NCBI GenBank assembly: GCA_034336665.1
Contig: CM067566.1
Location: 18,210,330 to 18,274,329 of the forward strand
DNA length: 64,000 nucleotides
Direction of reading: 5' to 3'
From: Luscinia megarhynchos
Lineage: Eukaryota > Chordata > Aves > Passeriformes > Turdidae
This document shows positions 1 through 10,577 of the stretch, piece after piece (the first letter of the stretch is position 1; each line of letters begins with the position of its first letter). The notes under the pieces were generated by a model, which ran no database searches, had not been told where the DNA came from, and worked only from the letters and a program-made list of their open reading frames with translations. A program made the translations under genes and the position numbers.

Positions 1-1468
1 ACACAACAGATCAAAAGTTAACACAAACTCTCAATAAATCCTTATATAGAAGTTCACTTGCTGCTGTTAAATATATTATGGTCTTGGACCAAATAACCCA
101 CATAAAGTGAAATTGTTTCTAGATGGAATTAGAAGCAGGGGAAGAAGAGACTTATTTAAATCTAAGATACTTAAAGAACCAGTTAGTAAACAAGAAGTCT
201 TAATTTATGTTATTCACTTAAATCACATCCTAGCTTTGGTTGTGACATTTCTCCACATCTCTTGGACTTGCTCTCCATTTGTGCTTCAATGTATTATACA
301 TATGCATAGATACCAATTCTGTTCTTAACTGAAATGGATAATCCTGTATAAAATTGATAAAGCTGTGCGTCCTAATAAACAGGAAAAAATCTTCAATGCC
401 ATGATATATCATCAGCTTGCCTAGAGAAAACCAAAAACCAAACAAAAAACTACCAAGCAATCAACAAAATAAACCAAAACCTGAACAATTTGTTACAGTA
501 TTATTTTAAGAAACAAAATTTGAATATTATTTCCTCCCACTGTCTATTAAACTGATTTAATCAGTAACAGAAATAGATAATACAGCCAATAAGATGTTTC
601 ACAGTGTTGTCAGATATTACATGCTGTCTCCAACAAGTATTTTAGAAAGCCCATAAAGGAAGTAAGATGTTCCCTGTTCCTCTTCAGAAAATTTACATGC
701 CAATGCAGTGAAAATAAATGACACAAATACTATAATGGGATTTTCTCAGAGAGAACCATTTAGAAACAAATGTTCTTTTTCCTTCTAGTGTCCTGCTTTG
801 AGAATGCATTGAGAGCAAAAGAATTGCCAGCAAGTATAAAGCTAGAGATAGGGCAGGGAGGAAAAAAATATCTCAAAAAATCTAGAAAGCAAAGTTGTTT
901 CAGTAATCTATACAGTTGGCAAGACACGATTTTTTATTTAAAACTACTACTTTTTTTCCTAAAATGCTTGTTCATAATGGTTCTAGGGGAAAAAAAAAAG
1001 AGGTGCTGTAAAGTTTAGTTCACTGAAAAGACTTGAAAATGTTTCTGAATTTGAGTCCATCATCCTAAGCAGAAAGAGAACACTTGTGTGAGAATTATAT
1101 GTGCATGAACTGCAGAACTGATTCTGAAATTATACAGTAAGGGACTGAACAACTCTCTCTGAAGATAAAGGAATGATGTCCACTGACTTTGGTGGGTTTT
1201 GACTAAAATTGTTTGAATATAGTTAGAAAATAGGGGGCCAGGCTGCTACTAACTTCCAGGCTGGCTGTAATGAAATAATCTGAAGAGCAGGATGGCTTCA
1301 GCAACTTGCAACTCTAACCTCACAATTATGGAGATTACATGTTCAACAACGCCTCCCAAGTAAACCAGTGTATGTAACATTTACTATTTACTACCACTAA
1401 GCACTTTTTAACAGCTTACCAGAGATGCTATCTGTTTCCTTGGGGAAAAGAAGTGACATTGCACCTAC
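1..1468 (-). other. SEL1L3: SEL1L3 intron 2 (partial, runs off the left edge)
   Basis: This is the intron downstream of SEL1L3 exon 2 on the minus strand. It begins at the GT donor read at 1468-1467. It is AT-rich, with only short open frames in all six readings and no block resembling later SEL1L3 exons. I saw no repeat family that I could name. The next SEL1L3 exon must lie to the left of the window. Confidence 0.75.
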
Positions 1469-2037
1469 CACTTTCATGAGGGCACTGAGGTATCCTATTG
1501 GCCTGGAGCATCCACAAGTAGTCAGCACCCCACTGAAGACAAACTTTGTGGTCCTTATATGGCCGTTCAAAAGGTGGAACTGCCTCTAAAAATGTGTAAT
1601 TCTTGGCAACTGCAGCCTGGTAGTCTTCACTCTGCTCATCATCATAGTTGCTAGCTGATTTGTGACTAATCCATGCATACAGTATCACACTGTGCACTAT
1701 TATTGAGTTTCTGAGGATATAATCATCTCTGTAAACCATGATGCTCGGAAATTTCAAGTGTACTTGTCGAGTTCTGCTAACATAAAGGTTCTTCTCATCC
1801 TTCCATCTCCTTCTATACACCGGTACACCAGTCCTGAACTCAGAGGAAGCTACTGCTTCCAAACTGACAATACAAGGCTTAGAACATAAATACTGAACTG
1901 AAACCTCAGAATTGTTAAGAACTTTCTTTTCTAAAATGTTTAAATAGATAAAGTCCGCATAATCCATATTCTTCTGAAACTGTGGAGTAACTGCTGTTGT
2001 CTGTAAATGTCTCCTTTCCGAAGGACAGCACAAAGTT
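1469..2037 (-). CDS. SEL1L3: SEL1L3 coding exon 2 (N-terminal ectodomain)
   Basis: This large exon encodes about 177-190 residues of SEL1L3 (SEL1L family member 3), a roughly 1,100-residue single-pass membrane protein whose later part carries Sel1 repeats. I recognise the family by segments close to human SEL1L3 as I recall it: VSVQYLCSKPC, KFPSIMVYRDDY, VAKNYT, PPFERPYKDHKVCL and NRIPQCP. Visible features are two N-glycosylation sequons (NNS and NYT) and cysteines in the CxxxC, VCL and QCP segments, as expected of a lumenal or extracellular domain. The 3' end is a GTAGGT donor after 1469, in phase 1. The upstream boundary is uncertain. A strong pyrimidine-rich acceptor gives a start at 2037 but is in phase 2. 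A weaker CAG at 2003-2001 gives a start at 2000 in phase 0, matching exon 1. The homologous frame is open throughout. The protein's function is poorly known, and this exon does not contain the Sel1 repeats. Confidence 0.92.
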
Positions 2038-3845
2038 CTGGAAGAAAACCCAAAACACAAACATGTTAACCAGATAATCTAAGACTATGTGATTACTCCT
2101 ATACTCACAGTAATAACAGAACACTGCACCAGCATGTTTATATACCATACTTTAACTTCAAAATATGAGGTTTCTTTTACCCAGCAAGTAGACATGGATT
2201 ACTGGAGAGCCACCATCAACACTTTAATGGTAACAACTTCCCTACATCAAGGTCTCAAAGTTACACATGCTTCTACAAACAAACTTTATTTACAGGGTGT
2301 ATCCTTCAGCCCTTATGCAAGTGGAATCTGGTAAGATAGCGACTTAGACGTCACACTATTTAAACATGCTCCTAGGATCAGGCCTAAGGAGCATACAGGA
2401 AAGTGTACTGGCATATATTCATTGTGTATCATTGTTTGCTAGAATTGCCACAGCCTGATGTTTCTGTATCTTCTTAAAAAGTTAGCTAATTTTGTTACCT
2501 CTCATGCAGGACAAAAAAACAACAAAGATTTCCTGAGAATGAATTAATATTTGTGAAGTGTTTCATTTTTGACATGTTCCTATCCTGAAGATGGACTTGG
2601 AAATCTGAGCAGCATGACCAGCAGGCAGAATTTGCTCAGCTTTTGCTCTCCACAGCTACGTACATTATGTATAGTTTGAGAGTGAGTGCCTGGACATACA
2701 ACAGGATTATCCTCTATGCTGAAGTTCTTGTCTCTAAGGCTTCAAATAGCTTCTTTTCTTTCTGCCCTACAGTTAGCATCCAGCTTGATGCACTGCCAAG
2801 GATACTGGGGATTATTCAGCTCTGAGGACAAGCCACCAGCACAGCAGTTCCACCAGGTCCCCTGGTCTTTCTAAAGTATTCAGAATTGTCACTTAGGATT
2901 ACCAGGGAAGATGGTCATTAAGATTTCTCAAAATGTGATCTATTGATCTATCTCATGTAACTTTTAACTTTGCTAAGATTAAACAAATTAAAATAAAATT
3001 TATCTTAGATACCTATCTTGGATTGATGACTTTTCACCGTGTCTTTCAAAATATTTAAAGTATTTGGCCTAGGCACTAGTACATTTCTAATCATAGAAAT
3101 TATGTGCTGTGCACCTGGAGGACTAGACCTTGCCTGCAATTCAATATGGGAATCAGTAAAAGTCCCTAATGATAGATTATTTTGCTTTTTATTTCTTAAG
3201 AATATGTTGACGCTCTTTTAGGACTACACTGAAAAAACATCAAGCCAGTAAGACCTGTGAAGGTGTAAATATTAGCAAAAGTCAGAACAAGTCCTTTACT
3301 ATTTTCTTGTTCCTACAAATGAGGACTTTTGAATTTTTTTATTATCTGTGATCAAATGCTATTTTTCTCGCAGCTCCCTGCCTCCTAAGAGATGCAAAAG
3401 AGCTCAAGGGCTGTTAGTGGAACACAACTAAGAATAGAGGTGCTGTTTACTTCAAGACCTTGATTTTATTAAGGGCAGACACTGGAAGACATAACTGAAT
3501 GAGGGAACTTTTGGATGAAAAAAAGATATCATAGGAAGTAGATGGATAGCTCTAGATCACTAGATTTATTTAGTGTTCCTAGGAAACTTGTCACTTAAAC
3601 CACATTCCATAACTGCAACCAAATGCTCTTTATCTTCTTGTATCCAACAGGAGACACTGCAAGCAAGATGTGCAGTGATGCTGAACATAAACACACGTAA
3701 GCACCAAAATATACACCTTGAATAAATAAAATGCTAAAAAAACATAAAACACTATGCAACCCAGGATTTTGGCTTTATACGATAGGGAGGCTCATCAGAT
3801 TGGCAGCCTTCCTCTCTGTCTTATTTCTCACTTCACAAAATGTGT

Positions 3846-3970
3846 ATTGGTTAGAGCATAGTGCTAATAGTGCCAAGGTTGTGGGTTTGATCCCGTTATG
3901 GGCTGTTCACTTAAAGAGTTGGACTCAGTGATCCTTGTGGGTCCCTTCCACCTCAGAATATTCTGTGATT
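3846..3970 (+). repeat. tRNA-Ile-like SINE with CR1 tail (TguSINE1 type)
   Basis: The left half resembles an isoleucine tRNA from the D-loop onward (TTGGTTAGAGCATAGTGCTA, then an intact B box GGTTTGATCC at 3884-3893). It is truncated before most of the A box. The right half ends like a CR1 LINE 3' tail (GGGTCCCTTCCACCTCAGAA, then ATTCTGTGATT). A tRNA-Ile head joined to a CR1 tail is, from my knowledge of the family, the structure of TguSINE1, known from passerine birds. It sits in SEL1L3 intron 1, antisense to that gene. With part of the A box gone, pol III transcription is unlikely. Confidence 0.8.
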
Positions 3971-4466
3971 TGGTGATATTGTTAAAACTATGCAAACTGA
4001 AGGGGCTAAAAAAGGAATAGCAATAGGAGATAGTGTCCATTGAAACACCTGGTATGGTGTCTACCATATGCTGAAATAACATACATACACAAATACTGAG
4101 ATAAAAACTGATGAGAGAGCCTTGATTTTAATACTAATTTGAATACCTTTCAGAGTTTGACTTGACAAGCTTCTTTTACATTTCCAACACAATTCTTCTT
4201 TGGTTTAAATACTTCCAAAAACATCAAAAGCCCATAGCAGCAGCAACAAATTACCCTAAACCTCTTGTACTTGATGGTTATAATTCATATTTCTTGATCT
4301 TCTAATCAAGAGTACTTGTAAGTAGCTTAATCTCTGTGATATGGGGGCTGTATCATGAGGAAGGTGGTAATATACTATGAACACAAAGCCATGTGGTTAT
4401 CACAAGATGCACAAGTCTACCAAGTAGATACTACAAAGCATAGGGGTACTAATATGTGCTTACCAC

Positions 4467-4500
4467 ACACACACACTTACTGTCAAAACACACACAGCCA
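4467..4500. repeat. short interrupted CA-rich stretch
   Basis: Two short runs of CA dinucleotides, separated by an interruption, lie in SEL1L3 intron 1. This is a minor simple repeat with no other visible feature. Confidence 0.6.
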
Positions 4501-5976
4501 GCACTTAATTTTCTCAGTGGTTATCCAGCACAGAGAGATGGAAACTGGACTCCAGTAAAGACAGCTTGGTCTGGCACAGCTCATTAAAAAAGATACAGCA
4601 TGTATGAATATGTTAATCTGATTTCCAGTGAATGTCAGAAATTTTGTGGTGGGGATCCCAAAGCAGTAAGCTCTAAAACCCAAAGCCAGTTCTTTGTAGA
4701 ACAATTTCCATGATGTCCCTAGAGTACTTAAGCACAATGCAACACAATTGCAGATGCCTAAGTTTAGCTCCAGCTCTGCTGAGCTAGTGCCTTTCCCGTA
4801 GTGCCTGATCTGCTAAATGGCTCTGCATTTTACTTTGCATTCTTTGGTCCCTGGGTATTACTCAGTATTAATGTGCTGCCAAAATGCATTTGAATGCATT
4901 TGAGTCTGCTGTTGCATCCCACCTTACAAACCCTTCTGGAGGCTCATCCAGTAAACAGCGTGGAACAAAGAACCCCGAGCAACCCCACAGTGATGGAGGC
5001 CTGGCAAGGACTGCACACCATAAACCTGCAGACCATGGCTGAGTCTCTGTTAATACTTGGCTGCCACTACACAGTGCATAGAGGGCGTATCACCTAAATG
5101 TCCCTACTTGGTGAGGAAGCATCTTCCTTCCTATAATATCAGACAAGGCAGAGTTAAATCTGCATCACCTCTGACATAAAACAAGGATGAAAAGATTACA
5201 CATGGAGTGTGATTATGAGATTTAAATGTAAAAGTTTCCAGCACACTAAAGAGGCCAGCTACACCAATTCAAAATATTATCATGAACTAGGCAAAGTTCA
5301 ACAAGACAGACATAAAGGCTTTGTTGTGTGTGGCAACTTAGCCATTAAAGCTGTAAATGTTTATGTTCTTTTTCTTTTCTTAAATCCTGCTGAATCTGAA
5401 TGCATTAGGCCAAGTCATCACATCAGATCTTGGGATAAAAATCAATTAGGAAACTGAACATTTTCAGTAGTGTAATAATACAAAATTGATTGAGCAAGTA
5501 TTCTTTCATTTGCTGGAGATCTAAACAGGACCTTCCACGAGTTCAGCCCTGCAGAAATTCCACACAGCCCTATGAAACCTGCACCTGTTTGCACAAACCC
5601 TGAAGATAACCACAGTCCTTCACCTGCAAACGCCCAACACGTCATGCTACATTTTAAGATGCGTGAAAAGAAGACATGACAAAAAGAGGTGTTGATCTGC
5701 TGCTCTCCATCAGCACCAACATGGTATAGGCACACAAAGACTTTGACAAGAGCTTATGCTTAGCAGCAAAAAAGATAAAATAGTAGTTTAGTAAATGGCC
5801 CTAAAACACAGTTGTTTCCATAAGCCAGTGCAACACTATGCTCAGTCGTACATCTGTAAGCAGATGTCAAAGGCCTCCCCATTCTTTGCACTCTAGAAGT
5901 TTATCGTCACCCAGGGCAGAAAGCTTAACACTTGCAGGTGACGGCTCGGCGTCCCCCAGTTCAGCATGACCCCGGG

Positions 5977-6184
5977 GGCTGGGAGGGGGCGCGGAGCCAG
6001 GCCGGACAGCGGGGCTGGCTCCGAGAGGGGCTGGGAGGGGGCGCGGAGCCAGGCCGGACAGCGGGGCTGGCTCCGAGAGGGGCTGGGAGGGGGCGCGGAG
6101 CCGGGCCGGACAGCGGGGCTGGCTCCGAGAGGGGCTGGGAGGGGGCGCGGAGCCAGGCCGGACAGCGGGGCTGGCTCCGAGGGG
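5977..6184. repeat. 52-bp minisatellite, 4 copies
   Basis: Four head-to-tail copies start at 5977, 6029, 6081 and 6133, each beginning GGCTGGGAGGGGGCGCGGAG. The copies are nearly identical. The third has G in place of A in the GCCAGGCC segment, and the last diverges at its final bases. The array lies in SEL1L3 intron 1, about 130 bp inside the exon 1 donor and within the CpG island. Because 52 is not a multiple of 3, open frames through it shift frame at each copy and should not be read as protein. Confidence 0.93.
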
Positions 6185-6312
6185 CGGCCCGGCCCCAGCG
6201 CCCCGCCAGACTCCGGCTGCGGCTGCGGCTCCCCCCGCCACGACCCGCGACCCGCGACCGCCCGGGCCGGCCCCTGGGGACGCGGGGCAGGAGCGGGGCC
6301 GGCGGCACTCAC

Positions 6313-6369
6313 CGCGAGCACGACGAGGAGCAGCGGAGGGGCGCCGCGGGGCTCGGCCGGGGGCCGCAT
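6313..6369 (-). CDS. SEL1L3: SEL1L3 coding exon 1 (signal peptide)
   Basis: The minus-strand ATG at 6369-6367 opens a 19-codon segment, MRPPAEPRGAPPLLLVVLA, which ends exactly at a textbook GTGAGT donor in phase 0. It reads as a signal peptide: basic and polar start, a leucine/valine core, and V and A at the -3 and -1 positions for signal peptidase. This fits SEL1L3 entry into the secretory pathway. Joining to the exon 2 acceptor at 2003-2001 gives ...VVLA-TTAVTPQ..., which keeps the homologous frame. The stronger upstream acceptor would shift frame. A run of CAG triplets lies just upstream of the ATG. The only upstream ATG I noticed (6690) opens a 10-codon uORF. First-exon boundaries are less certain than exon 2. 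Confidence 0.72.
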
Positions 6370-6370
6370 G

Positions 6371-6385
6371 CTGCTGCTGCTGCTG
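6371..6385. repeat. (CTG)5 triplet run at the SEL1L3 start
   Basis: Five CTG triplets on the plus strand (CAG on the SEL1L3 strand) abut the presumed start codon and continue into CGG triplets. In the ATG frame they would read as serine codons of the leader. In another frame they read as glutamine, reminiscent of the short polyglutamine near the human SEL1L3 N-terminus as I recall it. No ATG opens that frame here. Confidence 0.8.
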
Positions 6386-6683
6386 CGGCGGCAGTGCCCA
6401 GCGCGGCAGGCACTGCGGGCGGCCCGGCGACAAGGATGCGGCAGATCCGGCTTCCTGGAGGAGGGGCCGCCGCCCGGGCAGGGCAGGGCAGGGCAGGGCC
6501 CCGCTCCGCCGCCGCAGGTGCGGAGGGGCTGGGCCAGAAGGCGCCCAGCCCCGGCCGTGCTGCGCAGCTCCTTGGAGGCTCCTGCAGCTCCGTACAGCAG
6601 GCGCCGGGCGGGATCCCGGCGCAGGGCCGCCCCCGCCCTCCCGCCTGGGCGCCGCGCTACCGGCGCAGTCCTTTAGGACGGGG

Positions 6684-6690
6684 GCGCATC
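6684..6690 (-). other. Start of a possible SEL1L3 uORF
   Basis: A minus-strand ATG at 6690-6688 is followed by nine sense codons and a TAG stop. It lies about 320 bp upstream of the SEL1L3 start codon, in the same frame but closed by the stop. It matters only if the SEL1L3 transcript starts further upstream, which is unknown. Confidence 0.3.
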
Positions 6691-6835
6691 GTCCCGGCTG
6701 CCCGGGCCGGCTGACAGCGCGGCGCGCCCGTGCCGCACTGCGCCCCGCCGGCCGCGGGGGGCGCTCCCCGGCGGGCCGGGCGTGTCCCGGAAGGGCCCGC
6801 GCAGGCCCCGCGCCGCGTCCGCCGGGATCGGGGCC

Positions 6836-6944
6836 ATGGCCGGGCTGTCCCGCACCCTCGGCATCTTCGGCGCCTTCGTGGCCGTGGTGGGCGCCGCCTT
6901 TTACCCCATTTATTTCCGGCCGCTGCTGCTTCCCGAGGAGTACA
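6836..6944 (+). CDS. SMIM20: SMIM20 / MITRAC7 coding exon 1
   Basis: This is the first coding exon of small integral membrane protein 20, a mitochondrial inner-membrane protein also called MITRAC7. It binds newly made COX1 during cytochrome c oxidase assembly. The start ATG sits in a near-perfect Kozak context (GGGGCCATGG). The 36 complete codons read [20 protein letters not shown], then [17 protein letters not shown]. They contain one hydrophobic membrane segment at about residues 8-26 and the family signature [12 protein letters not shown]. The exon ends TAC-A before a GTGAGT donor, in phase 1. Joined to the next two exons it gives 67 residues, the same length as the human protein. The frame is open upstream, but only through a non-ATG codon, so 6836 is the clear start. 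Confidence 0.96.
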
Positions 6945-9900
6945 GTGAGTTCCTGAGCGGGGGGAGCTGTCTGGGCCCGGCCGTGGCGCGGTCTGTGCCC
7001 GGGCTTGAGGGAAATGCTGGGGCTGCTGCTTCAGTGGGTGACACCCGAGGGGTTTTCTGCTCGTCTAGGACATACCTGAAAACCGAAATAATACAGCTCG
7101 CCGTACTCTTATTTCAAGTTATTTGCCTTAGAAGATTGAGATGCAGTTGAAGAAATTGAGATCAGAGAGATGGAGCAACTCTTCTATGCAGAAAGGCTGA
7201 GAGAGTTGGGGTTCTTCAGCCTGGAGAAGAGAAGGCTTCGGGAAAACCTTGTAGAACACTTGAAGAGGTTGAAGAGAGCGTGTAAGAAAGCTGGGGCAGA
7301 CTTTTTAGTAGGGCCAACTTTAATGGTTGCAATAGGACTAGAGGTAATGGTTTTAAACTAAACAGAGTAAATTGACGGTAAATAGAAGAAGTAAATTATT
7401 TATAATAGTGCTAGTGAACCATTAGAACACATTATCCCCAGAGGAGTGGTGGGTGTCCCATCCCTGGAAACATTCAAGATCAGGTTGGACAGGTCTCTGA
7501 GTAACTTGATCTAGCTGAAGATGCTCAGTGCAGGAGAGGTGGACTAGATGATCTGTAAAGGTTCCTTCCAACGCAGACTATCCAATGATTCTATGAGCTG
7601 TTCAAGTTCTGTTTCCCTGCTGCAGTTGAAAATGTAAGTTAAAACTTGGTAACCAGTTGTCATGGTGACCAGCTAGAGCTGGTTTCACTCTGCAGTGTCT
7701 CTGAAACTGACTCGTGAGGAAAATACCACTTTCCTGCCAGAAACACCTGCCAGGAAAATCTGCAAAAGCCCAGAACTGACTCTACCCAGGAAGCCCTGGA
7801 AGGTACCTGCAGCTCCAGGTGTGAAGCCTCAGCAGCTCCAGGCAGGTGCTCTGTTGAGGAAGCACCCATTACTCCTGAACTTCTGCGAAATACTGCCAAA
7901 GGAAATGGTGGGAAAGTTCTGGTGCAACCAGCCTTGCCCCCTCTTTTTATTTTTTATGAAACTAAGCAAGCTGATAACATGAAGATAAATGTGGTTAATC
8001 AGCCAAGACGACTGAAGATTTCTAGGAAGGAAAAAGAAAAAAGGATAACAGACTTACTGATCTTATAGGAGAAGCTTTGGCCTTGTATCAAAGCTCAAGT
8101 AAAATTTAACTTGCAAGCAAGTTTTTATTCAAGGATACTATATTTGTGAAACTTCCTGCAGTTGTGTTTCCTACTCTGTGTTCTCTTTGAAAACTATTAC
8201 TAAATCTTTTTTGCTTATGCTATACTTTACAAAAATGCTATATTAGAAAAGTGGGTTGGCAGTAAGGAAAGGGCAGAACTAGTGGAACATCCTTTGTACT
8301 TGTGAATTATGTGAGTAGATATTTCTTATCAGTTTAGGAACTTTTAATCTCTATTTAGGACATAAAATGATTGATACACAGTTTGCAAGTGCACAAACTT
8401 GTGATTTGTTACCTGATACTAAACTTTACTTAGTGCTGCTGAATCTCCATCTTATATCATCTTTATTCATTTCCAATGAGCTTTTTTGATGCTTATCACT
8501 ACACTAGGAGAGGCACAATCATTTGTTATCACAGTACTTGAGGCACAATTGTGGACTTTCACAGTTGTGAAGTTTGAACGAAAGTATTTAACCTTTGGGG
8601 TACAAAGTATTTTCTGAGTACAGTCTAGTATGCTGTATGACAACTTCTGTAGAAGCTCCCACCCTCTGTTGGCTTTAGCTGAGGGGGAATACTCAGTATT
8701 TCTGTGTTTGAGGGTGCTGTGTCCCTAAAGGAGGGCATTTTGATTAGCATCACATAGCAATCATGCAAAAGGCAAGAATGAATTTTAGTTACTTGGAGTG
8801 ACATTGAACTATGTAAACATGAAATGCTATCTCTTCTTTCTTCACTCTTGTTTTTCTTGTGTATCTCCCAAATTCTATACAAGTGAAGTACATTAACTTC
8901 ACTACATGATTCTCAAACATCTTCAGAGAAGTTCCTAGCAATTAACAAATAAAATAAAAGCTACTTGGAAAAACCGTATGTAATCAAATTGTTGATACAA
9001 ACTGTAAATTGTGCACAAAGGCGTTTGCCTTGATTTCATACAGAGATGTTGTAATTTTGTAGGTTTTTAGTACCTCAGTCAGTGGCTTTGCTGTATCTAA
9101 TATTTTCTTGTATCTAGCTTTAAAAAAGACTGTTTCCTCATATGAAACATGCAGTTTAGTGGCAATGATGAAACTTTGAAGCCTTCAGCACAGACCTTTT
9201 CCACATGGATTAACTAAAACAGTGCCTTGATAGCTGTTCTTTGTTTAATTTTCACAGATCTCCTGAATGGAATTGTGAGATTCTTTTCCTTCCCTATCTT
9301 ATGAGGTGGCTCTCTTGTTGTCAAGACCAAATCTTCCTTGTCCTTCTTTTGGCTTACCTGTCTTCCAAGTTGTTTGCAGGCTCCACAGCAGTCTCCCTAC
9401 TGACTGTGCATGTCCTATCTGTGCGTTTATCATCTCCTACATTTTTGCACTGGTTTTCTTTGCCTGACTAGTTAACAGCTCCTGCTGCTCAACCCAAGTG
9501 TGTTCCCAGAACTCTCAGATTGGTTCCTGGTTTTGCCCCTGCCTTTCTTCTACTCTGAGTTTCCACTCAAGACTGAATATCCTTCTCCTTCATGTCCTAC
9601 AGGAAGTCTCATTCCCTCCCCTAATCTATTCTCTTCTCCCTTTCTGGGTTTTGTGCCTTTTCCTTTGAGATTTTGTCTGCTAAAAAAGATGAAATGTAAT
9701 TACCGTGCTCAGTGATAGAAGTTTACCATGCAAGGAGAATTAATTTCTGTGATACTCCTGCTGGTCTCCAATAGCTTGTACCTAGACAGCCTGATAACAT
9801 GTAGTGCCAGTGCATTCCCATTGGGACAGGATAATGAAAAATTTCAGTTTTAAGGTGAACTTAGTTCTGAGCTTCCTTTGCGAATGCACATCCTGCAGGT

Positions 9901-10577
9901 TTTTAAAGGCCTCAAAAGTTCAGTGGTGTGGGCAAAAGGTTAATTCACCTGAGCTTTGAGTTCCTGCTTCAGAGTACCACTGTGGTGGTGAAGTGTGTAA
10001 CTGGAAGTGGAAGAAAAGGAGGGGCATTTAGTAAGGGAAAATAGTGTAGTTTTCTCCATTTCTTTGTGGAAGTGGTTGAATCTTCCAAAGAAAAAAGAAA
10101 AGCCTGAGACAGGCCCAGTGTATGGGAAAATATCCTTCAGATGCTTAAATTCACAAAGTTTACAAGCAGTAATTTTGTAGGTGCTGTCATGAAATCTGTT
10201 TGCAAGATCATACAGGGCCTGAAAATGGGACTCACCCTAAACAAAAAACCTTTTGGCTAGTTTTACTGTTGAACATATGAATGACAGCTTCTAAAAGTAC
10301 TAGTCATTCCTTAAGTGCTGGGACCATGGAAGTGTTTTGGCATCTTTACTAAACGGTAGGCATTGTTTTAAGAGGATTATCTTATTGTTTGTAGTCTCTC
10401 AAAACAGACTACAGACTATTAGTTTCTCGGTGAAGCAGGAATACTGCATTCGCATTCTGCAGAATTTTACTGTTAGCATCTAGAATAATAAAATTTTCCA
10501 GATTATTTTATTGTGTGCAATCAAGATAACTGGTATTTTCTTTTTTTAAGTAATGTCCTTTCTGTTCTGTTTTCCAG
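6945..10577 (+). other. SMIM20: SMIM20 intron 1
   Basis: The intron runs from the GTGAGT donor at 6945 to the pyrimidine-rich CAG acceptor at 10574-10577. The first about 115 bp still belong to the CpG island. A sense-oriented CR1 fragment occupies 7160-7596. The remainder is AT-rich, with a pyrimidine-rich stretch near 9260-9670 and no other recognisable exon. Confidence 0.85.
7160..7596 (+). mobile_element. CR1 LINE 3' fragment
   Basis: This is the 3'-terminal part of a chicken-repeat-1 (CR1) non-LTR retrotransposon in plus orientation. Landmarks are the segment GGCTGAGAGAGTTGGGGTTC, then CTTCAGCCTGGAGAAGAGAAGG, followed later by TCCCATCCCTGGAAACATTC, CAGGTTGGACAGGTCTCTGA, GTTCCTTCCAACGC and the terminal ATGATTCTATGA. 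It is severely 5'-truncated, as most CR1 copies are, and has an internal divergent stretch near 7340-7425. It carries no intact coding frame and lies in SMIM20 intron 1. Confidence 0.93.

Larger units (their letters stand above)
2038..6312 (-). other. SEL1L3: SEL1L3 intron 1
   Basis: The intron lies between the GTGAGT donor of exon 1 (6312-6307 read on the minus strand) and the exon 2 acceptor at about 2040-2038. It carries a tRNA-derived SINE at 3846-3970, a short CA-rich stretch near 4467-4500, and a 4-copy minisatellite at 5977-6184 inside the CpG island. The rest is unremarkable AT-rich sequence with no coding exon I could recognise. The open frames inside the minisatellite come from its GC content. 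Confidence 0.75.
6370..6835. promoter_or_regulatory. Bidirectional promoter interval between SEL1L3 and SMIM20
   Basis: These 466 bp separate the two divergent start codons. The sequence is extremely GC-rich, with several GC-box-like motifs and no TATA box. An ETS-type CCGGAAG motif lies at 6787-6793, about 45 bp before the SMIM20 ATG. ETS sites are common in promoters of nuclear genes for mitochondrial proteins, which fits SMIM20. A minus-strand ATG at 6690 opens a 10-codon uORF ending in TAG, which would lie in the SEL1L3 leader if transcription starts upstream of it. Actual start sites cannot be read from sequence. Confidence 0.75.
5930..7060. promoter_or_regulatory. CpG island spanning the SEL1L3/SMIM20 divergent promoter
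   Basis: This is the one long stretch of the window that is strongly GC-rich with abundant CpG, in contrast with AT-rich flanks. It covers SEL1L3 exon 1, the start of SEL1L3 intron 1 (including the 52-bp minisatellite), the interval between the two start codons, SMIM20 exon 1 and the start of its intron 1. The edges were judged by eye. CpG islands over divergent start sites commonly mark constitutive bidirectional promoters. Confidence 0.9.

Noticed and set aside
3846..3918. Functional tRNA-Ile gene
   Set aside because: The 5' part with the acceptor stem and most of the A box is missing and the sequence runs into a CR1-like tail, so it is a SINE.
5866..6714. Long overlapping open frames (up to 260 codons) on both strands
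   Set aside because: They arise from the GC-rich minisatellite and CpG island. The 52-bp unit shifts frame each copy, and only the short signal-peptide frame at 6369-6313 ends at a good splice donor.
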